From: Gymnopilus junonius
Lineage: Eukaryota; Basidiomycota; Agaricomycetes; Agaricales; Galerinaceae
Assembly (NCBI GenBank): GCA_015501075.1
Contig: JADNYJ010000001.1
Coordinates: 124,001-188,000, forward strand
Reading direction: 5' to 3'
DNA length: 64,000 nucleotides
The notes under the pieces were generated by a model, which was not told the origin of the DNA, searched no databases, and worked only from the letters and a program-made list of their open reading frames with translations. The translations under genes were made by a program, and so were the position numbers. This document shows positions 1 through 11,135 of this stretch, piece by piece. Every line of letters begins with the position of its first letter. Position 1 is the stretch's first letter.

Positions 1-1755
1 TGGCTCGAAAAGATCGTGAAATGCTCTGCAGTGCCTGAAACTTCTCTCAAGGGTATTAATAATTAGGCGTGAGGACGTGGATCTCAGGATTCCGGCAAAA
101 TTCTGTATTTGACCGTTAGGCACGGTGACGAACAATGAATGAGATGGTATAAAGCAGAACTCACGACAACAAGTACGCCCTCCGGTTGCATAACTTTTTT
201 GAGATCATCCCAGAATTGAATGGTGAATAAGTGCTCAGGCACGCCTCCACCTGAGAAACAGTCATGAACAACGAAATCAAACAGCGTCTCCGGCTGCTGA
301 GTTTCCACGTTAGCAATTTTTTCGGAAACCCATGTCCGTGCATCTTGAAGGAAAATCCTGTCCGCTCCAGGATCTGAAAGGCCAAAAAATGTATGGGCTG
401 CCCTGTAAACTGCGGGGTCAATTTCTATGATAGTAGTGGAAATGCCATGCCTGGCAAATGCTGTTGTTGATATTCCCGTGCCAAGGCCACTAGATATTCC
501 TCGTAATCAGAATAGATTGGAAGATGCATCCGTTGAAAGAATTACATGATGAGGGCATTACTTTGTGCGTCATCCGTGCCTTTCTTTGTACTATTGACCA
601 AGCGAACGGCTTCTTGCACAACGAAAGTGCTATAGATGGAATCCCCAAGCGGCGTGCCTAATGAATCCCTGATAGGCTGCTCACCATCCAGGACATGAAC
701 TTTGTCATGCATCCATACACCACCCAGTATAGAGTGGGAAGCACGCAGGTACCGGGCAGAATGCAACATCTCCTCTTTCCCACTTTCAAGGCCAACGGGC
801 GGTAGCCATTCTGCGACTGTGATCAATCCCGTTACGGATTCTTCTGCCGATAAGATTTTGAGAGGATATGTCGGGTGTGTATAAGGTTCCACAAGAGGAT
901 GGAGCAGGACAGGGTTGGAAAAGCGATGATGGATACGCCACCAAACAGAATTAAATGCCACTAACAAAGCGACCTTCTTCTGAAGGCTGGTGAACGATGT
1001 ACTTGGCTTTATACGTTTCTTCTTTGAGGCATCCTTTGCCGGTGTGCTCAATGGTTGAGAAGATGGATAGCTGAGCCATAGGTTGTAAAATACGCCTGCC
1101 ATGGTTAGGGACTTCGCAACAAAGCAGTAAGGTTCATTGAAAGAAGTGACGTTGCAACGGGCGTACTATTTGGCTATCTGATATTGTGTAGAAGACTGCA
1201 CCACGCGACCAAACATGTCGAGCCAATGTCTTAGCTACAAGATATGAAATGCTGGCCTTGAGCAATCTTTCGACGAGAGGTAGATTTTCAGAACTTTGGG
1301 TAACCTGTATTTTCGGAGGTGAATGAGTGTAAAATGTAAGAGGGCAAAGGGAAAAGACGCACGACGGAAGTTCCAATTGTAAGAACGAAGGTAGTTAACA
1401 AGAAAGCTAAAGGTCCAAGCGTAACAGCATGCGTAATTGCCGGTCCTAGAATTGGATACTTCCATCTTGCGGTCCATACCGCAATCCAATACGTTGCATT
1501 TGGAGCAAGAGTGAGGGCCAATGCGGCATACAAGAGATTTCGCTTCGAGGAAACATGTAATGGGACAATAGCTGATAAAATGACAGCGGCAAAGGTTATC
1601 CTATCCAATAAATATAAAGTGGGACCAGATCCATAGAGGGGTATCAATTCCCGTTGGTGCGTAAATATGACAAACGAGAGAGGAAGAAGAGTACAGATCA
1701 AGTGAAGTGCTTCTAGCTTGAGATCCATTCGATTTGTGTCGGGGGCTGCGGACAT
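1..1755 (-). CDS. Membrane-anchored spermidine-synthase-like protein (3' partial)
   Basis: The start codon is at 1755 and the gene runs off the left edge. The N-terminal exon (1363-1755) encodes several hydrophobic helices. A GT-AG intron (about 1305-1362) follows, and later exons give a Rossmann-type aminopropyltransferase/methyltransferase fold. Splicing near 485-545 yields NALIIGLGTGIS, the nucleotide-binding glycine loop, followed by an acidic residue in TTIIEIDPAVY and the FDFVVHDCFSGGGVP segment. The last exon reads NFAGILRSTSS and is cut by the window edge. The family resembles spermidine synthase but carries a fused membrane domain; I cannot say it makes spermidine, and many such fusions have no assigned substrate. 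The exon junctions around 1100-1240 are unresolved. Confidence 0.8.
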
Positions 1756-2012
1756 TGCTTGTTGCAGGCGTTACAAGTGCAAGGAATAAGGTGAATGGCT
1801 TAGCGCACCATGAAGGTGGTGGTGGACCAGACCACTGGTTAAGATTCCCTCATGTCATGGCGTCATGTGTTCTCAATGTCAACGCGTCAACTAGTGTAAG
1901 TCTTCAGCATTTGCAAGTGACAGGACCCGCCAGTTCAAATGCAAATCACTATTGCAGCAAGTATACATAAAGCTTATATTACATGGGATGAGAAAAGGGT
2001 AGATTTCCCCTG

Positions 2013-5000
2013 TCAGAATTCAAGTTTTTTCACCAACTTTCCAATCAGGACTTCAAGGCGATCGGCTTCAAATTGCGCCAACGTTGCATTCTTATCAAAG
2101 ACGAGAGCCTCCGTCAAACCTGGTAGCGTGGTAGCACCGTAACCTGCAAAATTTATCAGCGCATGGAAAAGTATGCCCATTATAAAAACCAACCTAGCCA
2201 CTTCCCAGGGGCAACAGCCAGATGCTTGAACCACTCCCTATCCTTGATACCGTCTTCGGAGATGAACCCTCTTTCGAACGCAGATGATTTCTTGTTAACG
2301 GTCTGGATACGTTTCAGAAGTTTCTTTATGTGTTTTAAAGGGGGCTTCTGGTGATGTCCAAATCGGAATCGAGATTGATCACTGAATCCCTCATGAAGCA
2401 GCAAGCCAAGGACTTGCTCATCTGTCCCTGCATGCTGTGTAGCTGCAGCAGCTCCTTGCTCTTTGAGCCAACCGACGCCTTTGTGCGGACGAGCGCAGTT
2501 GCGGCCAAAGATTTTCTTAACCTTGCATAACGCTTTCTTGACCAGTTTCTTAACCTTATGGTGTCTTGGACGCTTCTTCCATTTTCTCACCAGCTTCCGA
2601 AGGTCCTTCTCTGTTTTCACCCTTTCTTTATCAAGCGTAATACTGGATTTCTGGAGGGCCCGGATAGACTTCTTCAAAGATCTCAAGTCCACACCAAGGG
2701 AAGCCACCGATGCTATGCTCTCGACTCTGAAACAAGGAAAACATATCAGTAGAAAAATTATCAGAAAATTGTGCAATATAGACATACTGATCAAGATAAG
2801 ACTCTAGTTCAAATGCGTAATGGGTTGTATTGAAAGGAAGTAGAGGAGAAGACGCGAGCCGTAGAGTCTGCAACCCAAGATGCTTCGCTACAGCGACCTG
2901 ATAGCACGAGAGGATAAGTCAAAGAAGAAAGAATTGTCAAAGCTATACATACATGGCGATGGAAACCAGGATCTGCATATAATTCTTGCCACCTTTCTGA
3001 GTCAAATACCGAGTGATAATGATAGACCGGATCGTGAATAGTGGAGCCAAACCCTATGTTGTTACTAGGGACCTTTTTTAAATTGTCAGTTCAACGGTGT
3101 GCATGAAGCATTTCTGTAACATACGCCACTTCTTTGCAAGAAGACGGTGTAATCACTACCGGATCCTAACGGTGATACTCCAACAATGTCTGCAGCAGCA
3201 TATTCCATTTCCTTCATTGACATAACCTGTTCATCCACATCTATTGTGCCATTTCCGAACAAAGTACCATCATCGTTCCTTGCATCCCAGAGGTTTTGGC
3301 CCCGTTTGGTAGGATGAGGAATTGCTTCAGCTGTTCGGCGAATGAAATGTGCTAAAAGAGGAGAACCGGATGCTCTATAGCGAGAGCCAGACACAGATCC
3401 ATCTATAGACGGAATTTGTGCGTCATAATCACTGGGAAAAAGGTAATAAATATGCCAAGGACATACCAAGGTTAAGGTAGGCAACTACGTGTTCGTCAAT
3501 CCAGTCCCCAAAATCTTCTCCCCATTCCGTGCTTCCGATAAGACCATACTGTTAAGCAAATAATCAGCTTCAATAATCTACAGTCTAGGTCTGCACTTAC
3601 CTCTTCTGCGTCCCAGCTGGCAATGACGATGGTTCTTAGAGGCTTCCAGCCATTACGCAGTAAATGCCCAAGGCCACGGATGGTTTCATGAATAGATGCT
3701 GTTCCACTAGACGGATCTGCAGCCCCCATAACCTATCGTACAATAAACGCAAGTCCTTTAAGAAACCGAATAGTTCCTCCTCACCCAAGCTTCACGCAAC
3801 ATAAAGTTAAGTACACATGCAAGCTCTCAAAATCAGATACGTACCATCTCTATGATTGCCAACGACTACAACTTCGTCTCTAATGAACCCTGGAATGACT
3901 CCCATGGTGTTCCAAATAGGGATGACTCTATCGTCCACTGCACAGTCCATCAGATTTAGCTTAGTCGGAAGATGCGAGTAAGTCAATTAACCGTTATTCG
4001 CAAGCCTTACTAGCTTGCCTTCCCATTCGTCACCTTTGACCTGCGTCTTCAATAGAGAATGAGCATTTGCCCACGAAATTGGCAAACTTGGGATAGTCGG
4101 GATGTTTGTTCCTTCCGTCCTAGTACTGTTTTCGTATGAAGGGTATCCAGGGGTAGTGGGATCACCAGCATAGATACTGAGATATTGTACACTTCCACGC
4201 TGAACCGACGTTGGGTTGCGCGCAGGACCGTACGGATAACTACGGAATATGTCAGATCTAGCTTCCAGACAGTGAGAAGGCATCCTTACGGTAAGTAGCC
4301 ATTTTCGACTGTAACAGTTCCATCGTCCTTAGGGTCAGAGTAGATAAGGACGCCCCCAGCGCCTAATTCTAAGAAGGATTAGTCCATTTTGCAGTAGAAA
4401 GAATTGAGAATGTCATTTACCTTCCCCTCCTTTAACCTGAAATCAAGTCAGAACCATGGTAAGTTGTTTACATTAAAGCTTCTTACCTTCAGGCCACGGA
4501 AAATACCGCCATATCTGCACAACACGATGGCGCCAGTCAAGTTAACCTCTAGAATCTGGGAATGAGAACTGGCTTTAATTCAACAAAAAACAAACTTGCT
4601 GTTCTCCGCAAGGTTTCCATAATCCTGGACATGGGAAAACAATGAGCTACTCGAAATAAGAAAAAAAAAAGTTCGCACGTCTTGGGTACAGTAGTTGCCG
4701 TAAATAAGCTTGCCAGTAACATCACCACCTCGACTTAAACCATGCCAGGTGGGGACATCATCGAAGTATTTCCCAGCGTCAGGATCCGTGCTATCGGCTT
4801 GTTCGACCAAGTTAGCCTCCCAAATCAAGGACCCATTTTTATCGAGTATCTGAAGCTTGCGTTCAAGTGGAGTATTCATAACAGGGTAATAGGTGTCAAT
4901 CCATGCCCTAGGCTTGTGCGCCTTGGAAATAGTGCGCATTGCATCTTGCGATTCTGGGGAACCTGCAGGAAAAATGGGATCATCAGAAGGAGGTTCTATT

Positions 5001-5461
5001 CCCAGTTCTCTCTGGAGGAGTGCCAGAAAATCCTTTGCTGTTTGCAGGTCGCCCGGGGTCCCTGCCATGTGAGGTTTGGTGGCAAAAAGTCTCGATGCCC
5101 CGATAGCATGCACGGAATCGGGGACGGAACTATCAAACGAGCCTTCAGAACGCAGGAGCAACATTGCAACTCAAGAAAATACATACAGAAAAGCAACTTC
5201 AGCCCTTTTACCGAAAAGAGGTCTCTTTGCAGGATGTTTATGGCCGCCATCCAGAGAGCTTGCCAGCCAGGTAGGTGACAACTTCAGGGTGGATAAAATA
5301 CCCAACAATACGATGAAGGTTGCTAGCTTGAGAAGGGGCGCCTTTTTGTTGGGAAGAATGTGAGTCTGGGGAGGCAAAGGCAAGAGCTGGTCGCCAGCCT
5401 TGGTAATCTCGACCTTTTCGTCTGCCATGGCCTGAGACTTGGAGGATTCGTCCCAAGACAT
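2013..5461 (-). CDS. M28 metallopeptidase, glutamate carboxypeptidase II-like (paralog A)
   Basis: A type II membrane zinc peptidase of the GCPII/transferrin-receptor family. A short cytosolic N-terminus and one hydrophobic helix ([15 protein letters not shown]) precede a protease-associated region, the M28 catalytic domain and a C-terminal TFR-like dimerisation domain. Zinc-site residues are all present: HRD near 3850, DPSSG, the acidic pair in ASWDAEE near 3605, Asp in LNLDGSVSG, and His in VYHYHSVFD near 3020. It has many short introns, including a 5-nt exon (3785-3789) that completes the Ala-Trp after HRD. It lies head to head with a clear paralog at 5681-8916. Family members trim acidic C-terminal residues from peptides; the natural substrate is unknown. 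An in-frame ATG at 5428 is an alternative start. Confidence 0.9.
3785..3789 (-). other. 5-nt micro-exon (CTTGG)
   Basis: The exon upstream ends at 3845 with HRD plus one extra base, followed by a GTACGT donor. The frame of the downstream exon ([10 protein letters not shown], from 3732) can only be reached if the five bases CTTGG are retained. They are bounded by an acceptor AAG (3790-3792) and a donor GTGAGG (3784 downward), leaving introns of 55 and 52 nt, typical for this genome. The spliced product reads HRD-AW-VMG. The paralog at 5681-8916 reads HRD-AW-VMG with AW and VMG in a single exon. Confidence 0.75.
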
Positions 5462-5680
5462 CAGGTGAAGAGATGTGGGCTGAAAATATCGTCATGGGGA
5501 GGATAAATGTCACAATATATAAGAAAGATATGCAGCACGAGTACATGGGAGTCGGCATGCACGAGCTGCCGTAAACGCGGTAAACCCTGACTAAATAGGG
5601 GGTGATAAGCTCCCAAGATGTTGCAATTCATCCAAATATAAAAACAACCCTGTTCTCCTTCGTCCCCCTTGCAGACAAAC
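5462..5680. promoter_or_regulatory. Bidirectional promoter between the two M28 genes
   Basis: This 219-bp spacer separates two divergent start codons. A TATA-like ATATAAAA lies at 5637-5644, about 40 bp before the plus-strand ATG. On the other strand a TTATATAT match lies at 5515-5522, about 55 bp before the minus-strand ATG. Each gene therefore appears to have its own TATA box. Regulators are not identifiable. Confidence 0.5.
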
Positions 5681-8600
5681 ATGGATGTTGAAAAACAGTC
5701 ATCGGTGAAGGGCATCCTAGATGACCACCAGCATAGCTCTCTGCTTGCGCCGAAACCAAAGCGGCGTCTCCGTACCTTCTTGCGGCTTTCAACCATCTTC
5801 CTGATACTGTTTGTTCTCATCCGGACGTCTCTTCTTTCAGAGACTGGCTTTAGATTCTTTCCCAGCAAACCTAAGTTTCCTCACCACCGTCGTCCACTAT
5901 CGCTCAAAGAACGTGAACAATTGTTTCTGTGAGTCCATGAGTTTCTGGTTCCCATTCAACTACGTCTGAACAAGTCGATCTATAGTTCCACCCCCAGTAC
6001 TGAAAGTGCCATAGAAGCTTCTCGCGCATATGCTACGCATCCTCATCTTGCTGGAAGCTCCGAAGACTCTTTAGACGCTAAGACAATCCTTCACCTGCTG
6101 CAGGACGAGTTTGGTATTCAGAAGTCAGTTCATCTGCCAATTTACGATGCAGGGACGCCGTCTTCTCGCAATGCCACGATTCTCCTGACAACCCCGCAAG
6201 CTCCATCACTGCCTAATGCCTGGATTGATACATACTACCCTGTCTTGAATACTGGTCTGGACCAGAGCTTGAAAATCTTAAATGATGACGGGACTCCCGC
6301 TTGGACTGCCGACCTAGTGGAAGATGGTGACCCCCGCGACGAAGACGCGCACAAATACAGGGATGCGATACCCCCATGGCATGGGCTTAGTCGCGAAGGG
6401 GACGTAACTGGTCAGCTGATATACGCTAACTATGGAAGGAAAGAGGTATGGAGTAGAGTCGTCGTATTAACCACTACATTGATTATTCATTTTGTTGTCA
6501 TACACTCAGGACTACGATGGACTTGTTGCCCAGGGCACAAATTTAACGGGAAAAATTGTCATAACCCGCTATGGCGCTAATTTTAGAGGGCTAAAAGTTT
6601 GCTTCTTGCATTTCAATAATTAAATAACCTTATATTGAATATTAGACGATAGATAAAAGGTGCAGAAGAACTAGGAGCAGCTGGAGTACTGATATATTCA
6701 GACCCACGAGACGATGGGTTTGTTACAGTGAAGAACGATTTCCCTCCTTATCCGGCCGGCCCAGCTCGAAACCCAACCTCTATCCAACGAGGGAGTGTGC
6801 AGTATCTATCTTCTTATCCCGGAGATCCCACCACACCAGGTTATCCTGCTTATCCAGATGTGGAGCGAACAGAGGGCTCGAATATTCCTAAGATTCCCAG
6901 CCTGCCCATTTCCTGGCAAAACGCCCAAAATTTACTCGAAGAAATTGGCGAATTATATTCTCAAGATGCTAGTGGAAAGAAAGTGTTGAGCGGAAAGGCC
7001 AGCGAACGTAGCATTCGACTTGTCAACCACGGTACATTTGCTCATCCTACATCAACGATCAATAATACTGATTTATATGTATTTACATGCAGTTGATACG
7101 AAAGTTACCCCTATTTGGAATGTTATGGCTTCAATTCCAGGACATATCAAGAACGAGGTCGTCGTTATAGGCTGTCACCGCGACGGTTAGTGTATTTATT
7201 TATTTGCTGAGCAAGACCATTGAAAACAGTTATTACAGCATGGGTAATGGGTGGCGCCGATCCAACGAGCGGAACTGTATCCCTTCATGAAATTATTCGA
7301 GGTTACGGCGCCCTCTTGAGAAAAGGATGGAAACCTCTCCGAACTAGTGAGTTACTTGTTATTCATACATGCCTTAGTGCTCAACGTAAAATTGTCAGTT
7401 GTCATTGCGAGCTGGGATGCCGAGGAGGTCAGCATTTCCTTGATCTATTTTTTCCTTACTCCTTTATTGATCATTTGCACCAAATGTAGTACGGGCTTGT
7501 GGGCAGTACAGAGTGGGGCGAGGACTTCGCCCCATGGATTTCTGAACACGTTGTTGCCTACTTAAACGTTGACGTATCCGTCGCGGGTTCTCGCTTTAGT
7601 GCTTCTGCATCACCTTCCCTAGCGCATCTAATCAGAGAAACTGCCACCGATGTACCACATCCTACAGTCCAAGGGAAAACGCTTTGGGATGCTAGAGAGG
7701 ATTGCGGCCCATATACGGATCTGGTTCAGGCTCTCAATGCCACCGCCGACACTGACTTCCTGGAACTCTATAATCAGGAAGAAAGTCGGAAGAAGGCCGC
7801 TAGGATTGATGTGGATCCCCTCGGAAGTGGGAGCGATTTCACTGTCTTTTTACAAAGACTAGGCGTAGCCAGTTCAGACCAAGGCTTCGGATTTACGCCT
7901 ACTGATGCCGTTTATCATTACCATTCCATCTACGATACGCAGTCGTGGCAAGAAAGATACGCTGATTCTGGCTTCCACCGCCATGTTTGTCTAACAATTC
8001 ACGTAGTGCGCATATTGACTAAACCATAGTCTTTCAGGTCGCTGTCGCCAAGTTCTTGGGCCTTCTCGGTCTGAGACTTACGGACTCCGTTATTCTTCCA
8101 ATAAATACCACGCAGTATGCACTGGAACTTGATGACTATCTTGCAAAGTGTGTACATATTAACTACTCACCATGACTCCATATCTGAGCTTTTCTAATCA
8201 GAGTCGAGGAACTTCTCCCTGCGCAGCAAGAACTTTCGCAAGCGGTCGAGTTTTCTTCCCTACGGAAATCTATTCGTGCAGTTCAAGAAAGCAGTCTCAA
8301 ACTCGACGAAGAGAAAACTGAAGCTGAAGAAGATTTCAGAAAGCTCCTCAAGCATTTGCCTTTCCCAGGTCGTCGCGGCCTTGGGTGCAAAGGACGACGC
8401 ACGGGCTTCTCCCGCCGTGTGGTTGATTGGATAAAGGAATTGTTTGGCGTCCATCCTCCTACTGATTCTGAGCTGCAGCTTCTGAGTCTTCGACATGCGG
8501 AGTCATGGGAAGACTACCTGGAATACGTATCGCAATTCAAGGGAGAGACCGTCGACGAACTCGAAGGAAAGGGACTACCTTTCCCGATTCGCAGGTTCAT

Positions 8601-8916
8601 CAAGGCGGCGAAACGTGTAGCGAGAGCGAACCAGAAACTTATCTCCTTTGAGCGTGGATTTATATCTGAAGAGGGCATCAAGGATAGGGAATGGTACAGG
8701 CATCTCGGTGTCGCCCCTGGAAAGTGGTTAGGTATGTTTAACACAGAATTCCGATTTGAGTCATTATATTAAAAGTATCTACCAGGTTACGGTGCAACTA
8801 CATTCCCTGCCCTTACCGAGTCGATCGTCTATGAGAAGAACGAAACTTTCATTCTCCATGAAGCCCAGCGCCTGGAGAAATTGCTAGAGGTTCTTGCCTC
8901 CACTATTGATCCTTAA
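5681..8916 (+). CDS. M28 metallopeptidase, glutamate carboxypeptidase II-like (paralog B)
   Basis: Same architecture as its divergent neighbour: cytosolic tail, one transmembrane helix (STIFLILFVLIRTSLL), a protease-associated region, the M28 catalytic domain and a TFR-like dimerisation domain ([19 protein letters not shown] shows the relationship). The catalytic set is complete: HRD near 7180, ADPTSG, Asp-Ala-Glu-Glu in ASWDAEE, Asp in LNVDVSVAG, and His in VYHYHSIYD near 7915. ATG at 5681 is the first in frame; TAA is at 8914-8916. About ten short introns interrupt it. It is probably a vacuolar or plasma-membrane peptidase producing amino acids from peptides. The paralogs are diverged enough to be an old duplication. 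Confidence 0.9.
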
Positions 8917-9206
8917 TAAGATTTCCATGGTGCTATGCATATAGACTTGGTTAAGTCGGGTTTGTTAACCGGCACTTGGCGTCTTGTTATAGTTTATAAG
9001 GGCGATGTCATATATTCGACTTTCCAGTTTGTGTACACTATCCACCTAGTCCTAATGCGATTTCCAATACTTATTGCCCTCAGCTTGTGTCTTTGAGGCA
9101 CATTCCTGGCTCCCTATTGAGACCCGGCAGATGCAAACCTGTCGTTTAAAGGTCGCATATTTTTCAACGGTAGCAACATTACATCCCATCACATTTTGCA
9201 CTACGT

Positions 9207-10859
9207 CTACGAAGAGTCAGAAGAAATCCTATGTCGGATACTGCCAGTTTCTTGTGCGTTCATAGATGGCGTATTGAGCTGGACGCTTGAGATTAGCGGG
9301 AGGTCACCATCAGTCTCTTCGTCACTGGTCCCGCCTTCATTATCTCTCGTTGTTGCACTCGGTTCTGTTGTCGATGAAGATGTTACCTTGAGACTTATTC
9401 AGGATTAATGAAGAGGTCGAAAGCAATGACACTCACTACCGAAGTAGAAGATGTGGTAGAGGGTTTAGGCTGCCGTGCGGTCGCAGTATGCAAAGTTGCG
9501 CTATCCCACTCCCAAGTACTTAGGGATGTCCGACCGAGTCCATGTTCGTGGGCTTGAATTTCCCGACGGAGCTTTTCGCGCGAGTTGAGAGTGCGCAACA
9601 TTCCGAAAGTATAGAATTTTCCGGTAAGCAATACAAAGAAGAGGACAAGGTGATCGTCAACTCTCTAAAAATAGAATTAGTCCATTCAGCATCAAGTATT
9701 TTTGTGGGCGCTTACAGGCTTAGCGTGATATAGACCCACAGCAATGACCATGCAGATTGATGGAAGAATAGCAGATTCCCAAGTGATATGGATAACCTTG
9801 AATATGGTCTTGTCGACTTCGCGGAGGCCAGTTCTGGAGCGCCAGAGAGAGACTGATACTATCCTATGAATATCAGAATTGACCCATGTATCGGGAGAAG
9901 GGGAAGTAGAAGACGCACGCAGCACCGTGACTGTCGTTTCCAGTACTAATAAAAAATTTTAAATTTCCTCGTTCGCACAACCAATTGCATAAGGTTTTAT
10001 ATACCCAAAGACCCGAAAATCCAAAATGAAAAGGCAACGATGGTCTATAGCAATGCGATTAGAAACAGCGGTCTAGTTTAAGTAAAGCTAGTGTAGAACT
10101 TACCGAAGGTAAGAGGAAGTGACTTTCTGTTAACGTCTTTCACGAAGCTGAGCATTGATGGTGTGTGATAACCCGGTAAACCGATTTAGACTTACATCGT
10201 CTGTACCGGCCAAAGAACGGAAGGCGATACCCATTGCAATAGCCTAGAAGTTGTAGATCCCTCTGACGCCTCCGAAAAATAAACGCCGTCACTCACCAGA
10301 TATATATTAGCTGCCATGATTAACATCGAAAGAATAGAAAGCGGGGCCAGCATCCATATACATTTTCCCATCATCTTGGAAGTTGATCAGATTCGAATGA
10401 GTATTCCGCGATGCATGTGTGACAATCAACCTTCCAGCATCGCCTAATATAGAACCCCTCGCACAACCAACAGACAGTGCCGTTCAGGAATAAGTCTGAC
10501 CATTCAATTCTACTCGTCGACTGAGAGGAGTTAGAATAAAAATCATGATGAAAATGAATTAAATATACCCATCGTCGATGGAGAATGAGGGTCCTCCAGA
10601 CTTTATAATCTTCCAGCACTGTCTGCAGGCTAAGGAGGCATCGTCAGATATATTTGTAACAGGTGGTGCCGACTCACAAAGACAGTAGTATGACGCTGAT
10701 GACGAACTCTCGTTTTCGCCAGGAGTCATCGCGGTAATCGAGGATATATTTGAAGGCTTGATTAACGATAGTTCCCAAAAGAAATGACTGGAAGAAACCA
10801 TCCAACAAAATGGGACCGGGAAGGTTCTCTACAGGTTTTCCGGGTATAGTGGTGTTCAT
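9207..10859 (-). CDS. DUF6534-type seven-helix membrane protein
   Basis: The start is MNTTIPGKPV, followed by the family-typical first segment (GPILLDGFFQSFLLGTIV) and SFLQTVLEDYKVWRTLI after the first intron. Several further hydrophobic exons follow, then the conserved KFYTFGMLRTLNSREKLR. The cytosolic tail is longer than it first appears: a 53-nt GT-AG intron ending near 9368 joins TSSTS to a Ser/Thr/acidic tail (VTSSSTTEPSATTRDNEGG...) that stops at 9207. DUF6534 proteins are abundant in mushroom-forming fungi. No function is established, and a receptor-like role is only a guess. The gene is convergent with paralog B of the M28 pair. Confidence 0.75.
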
Positions 10860-11135
10860 CGAAAGGGACAACAAACAGGTCAGCCACTTGTCGATAAGCT
10901 TTGAAGCCGGATAATGGACTGGGCTTCTGCTGGTCCAGACAGGGAATGCAAAAATTTTTAGTCGTGATCAAAACATAACATTTGGGGGACGACCACAAAA
11001 AAAAAGTGTCATTACAGGGCATTAAAGGGCTGGAGACGGTAGCATAACAAGCAGAGCAAAAAAGTGCCCTCCTGAATGTACGTGAACGTACAATAATATT
11101 GCAAAAAAAAACCAAGACGGGTCTTCCATGCGTGC

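Noticed and set aside
3733..3844. Single 112-nt intron model in M28 paralog A
   Set aside because: It leaves the downstream [10 protein letters not shown] segment out of frame and removes the conserved Ala-Trp; the micro-exon model fixes both.
4742..5278. Long plus-strand open frame (178 codons) opposite the M28 paralog A exon
   Set aside because: It is antisense to a clearly coding exon, shows no family features, and its codons mirror the coding strand.
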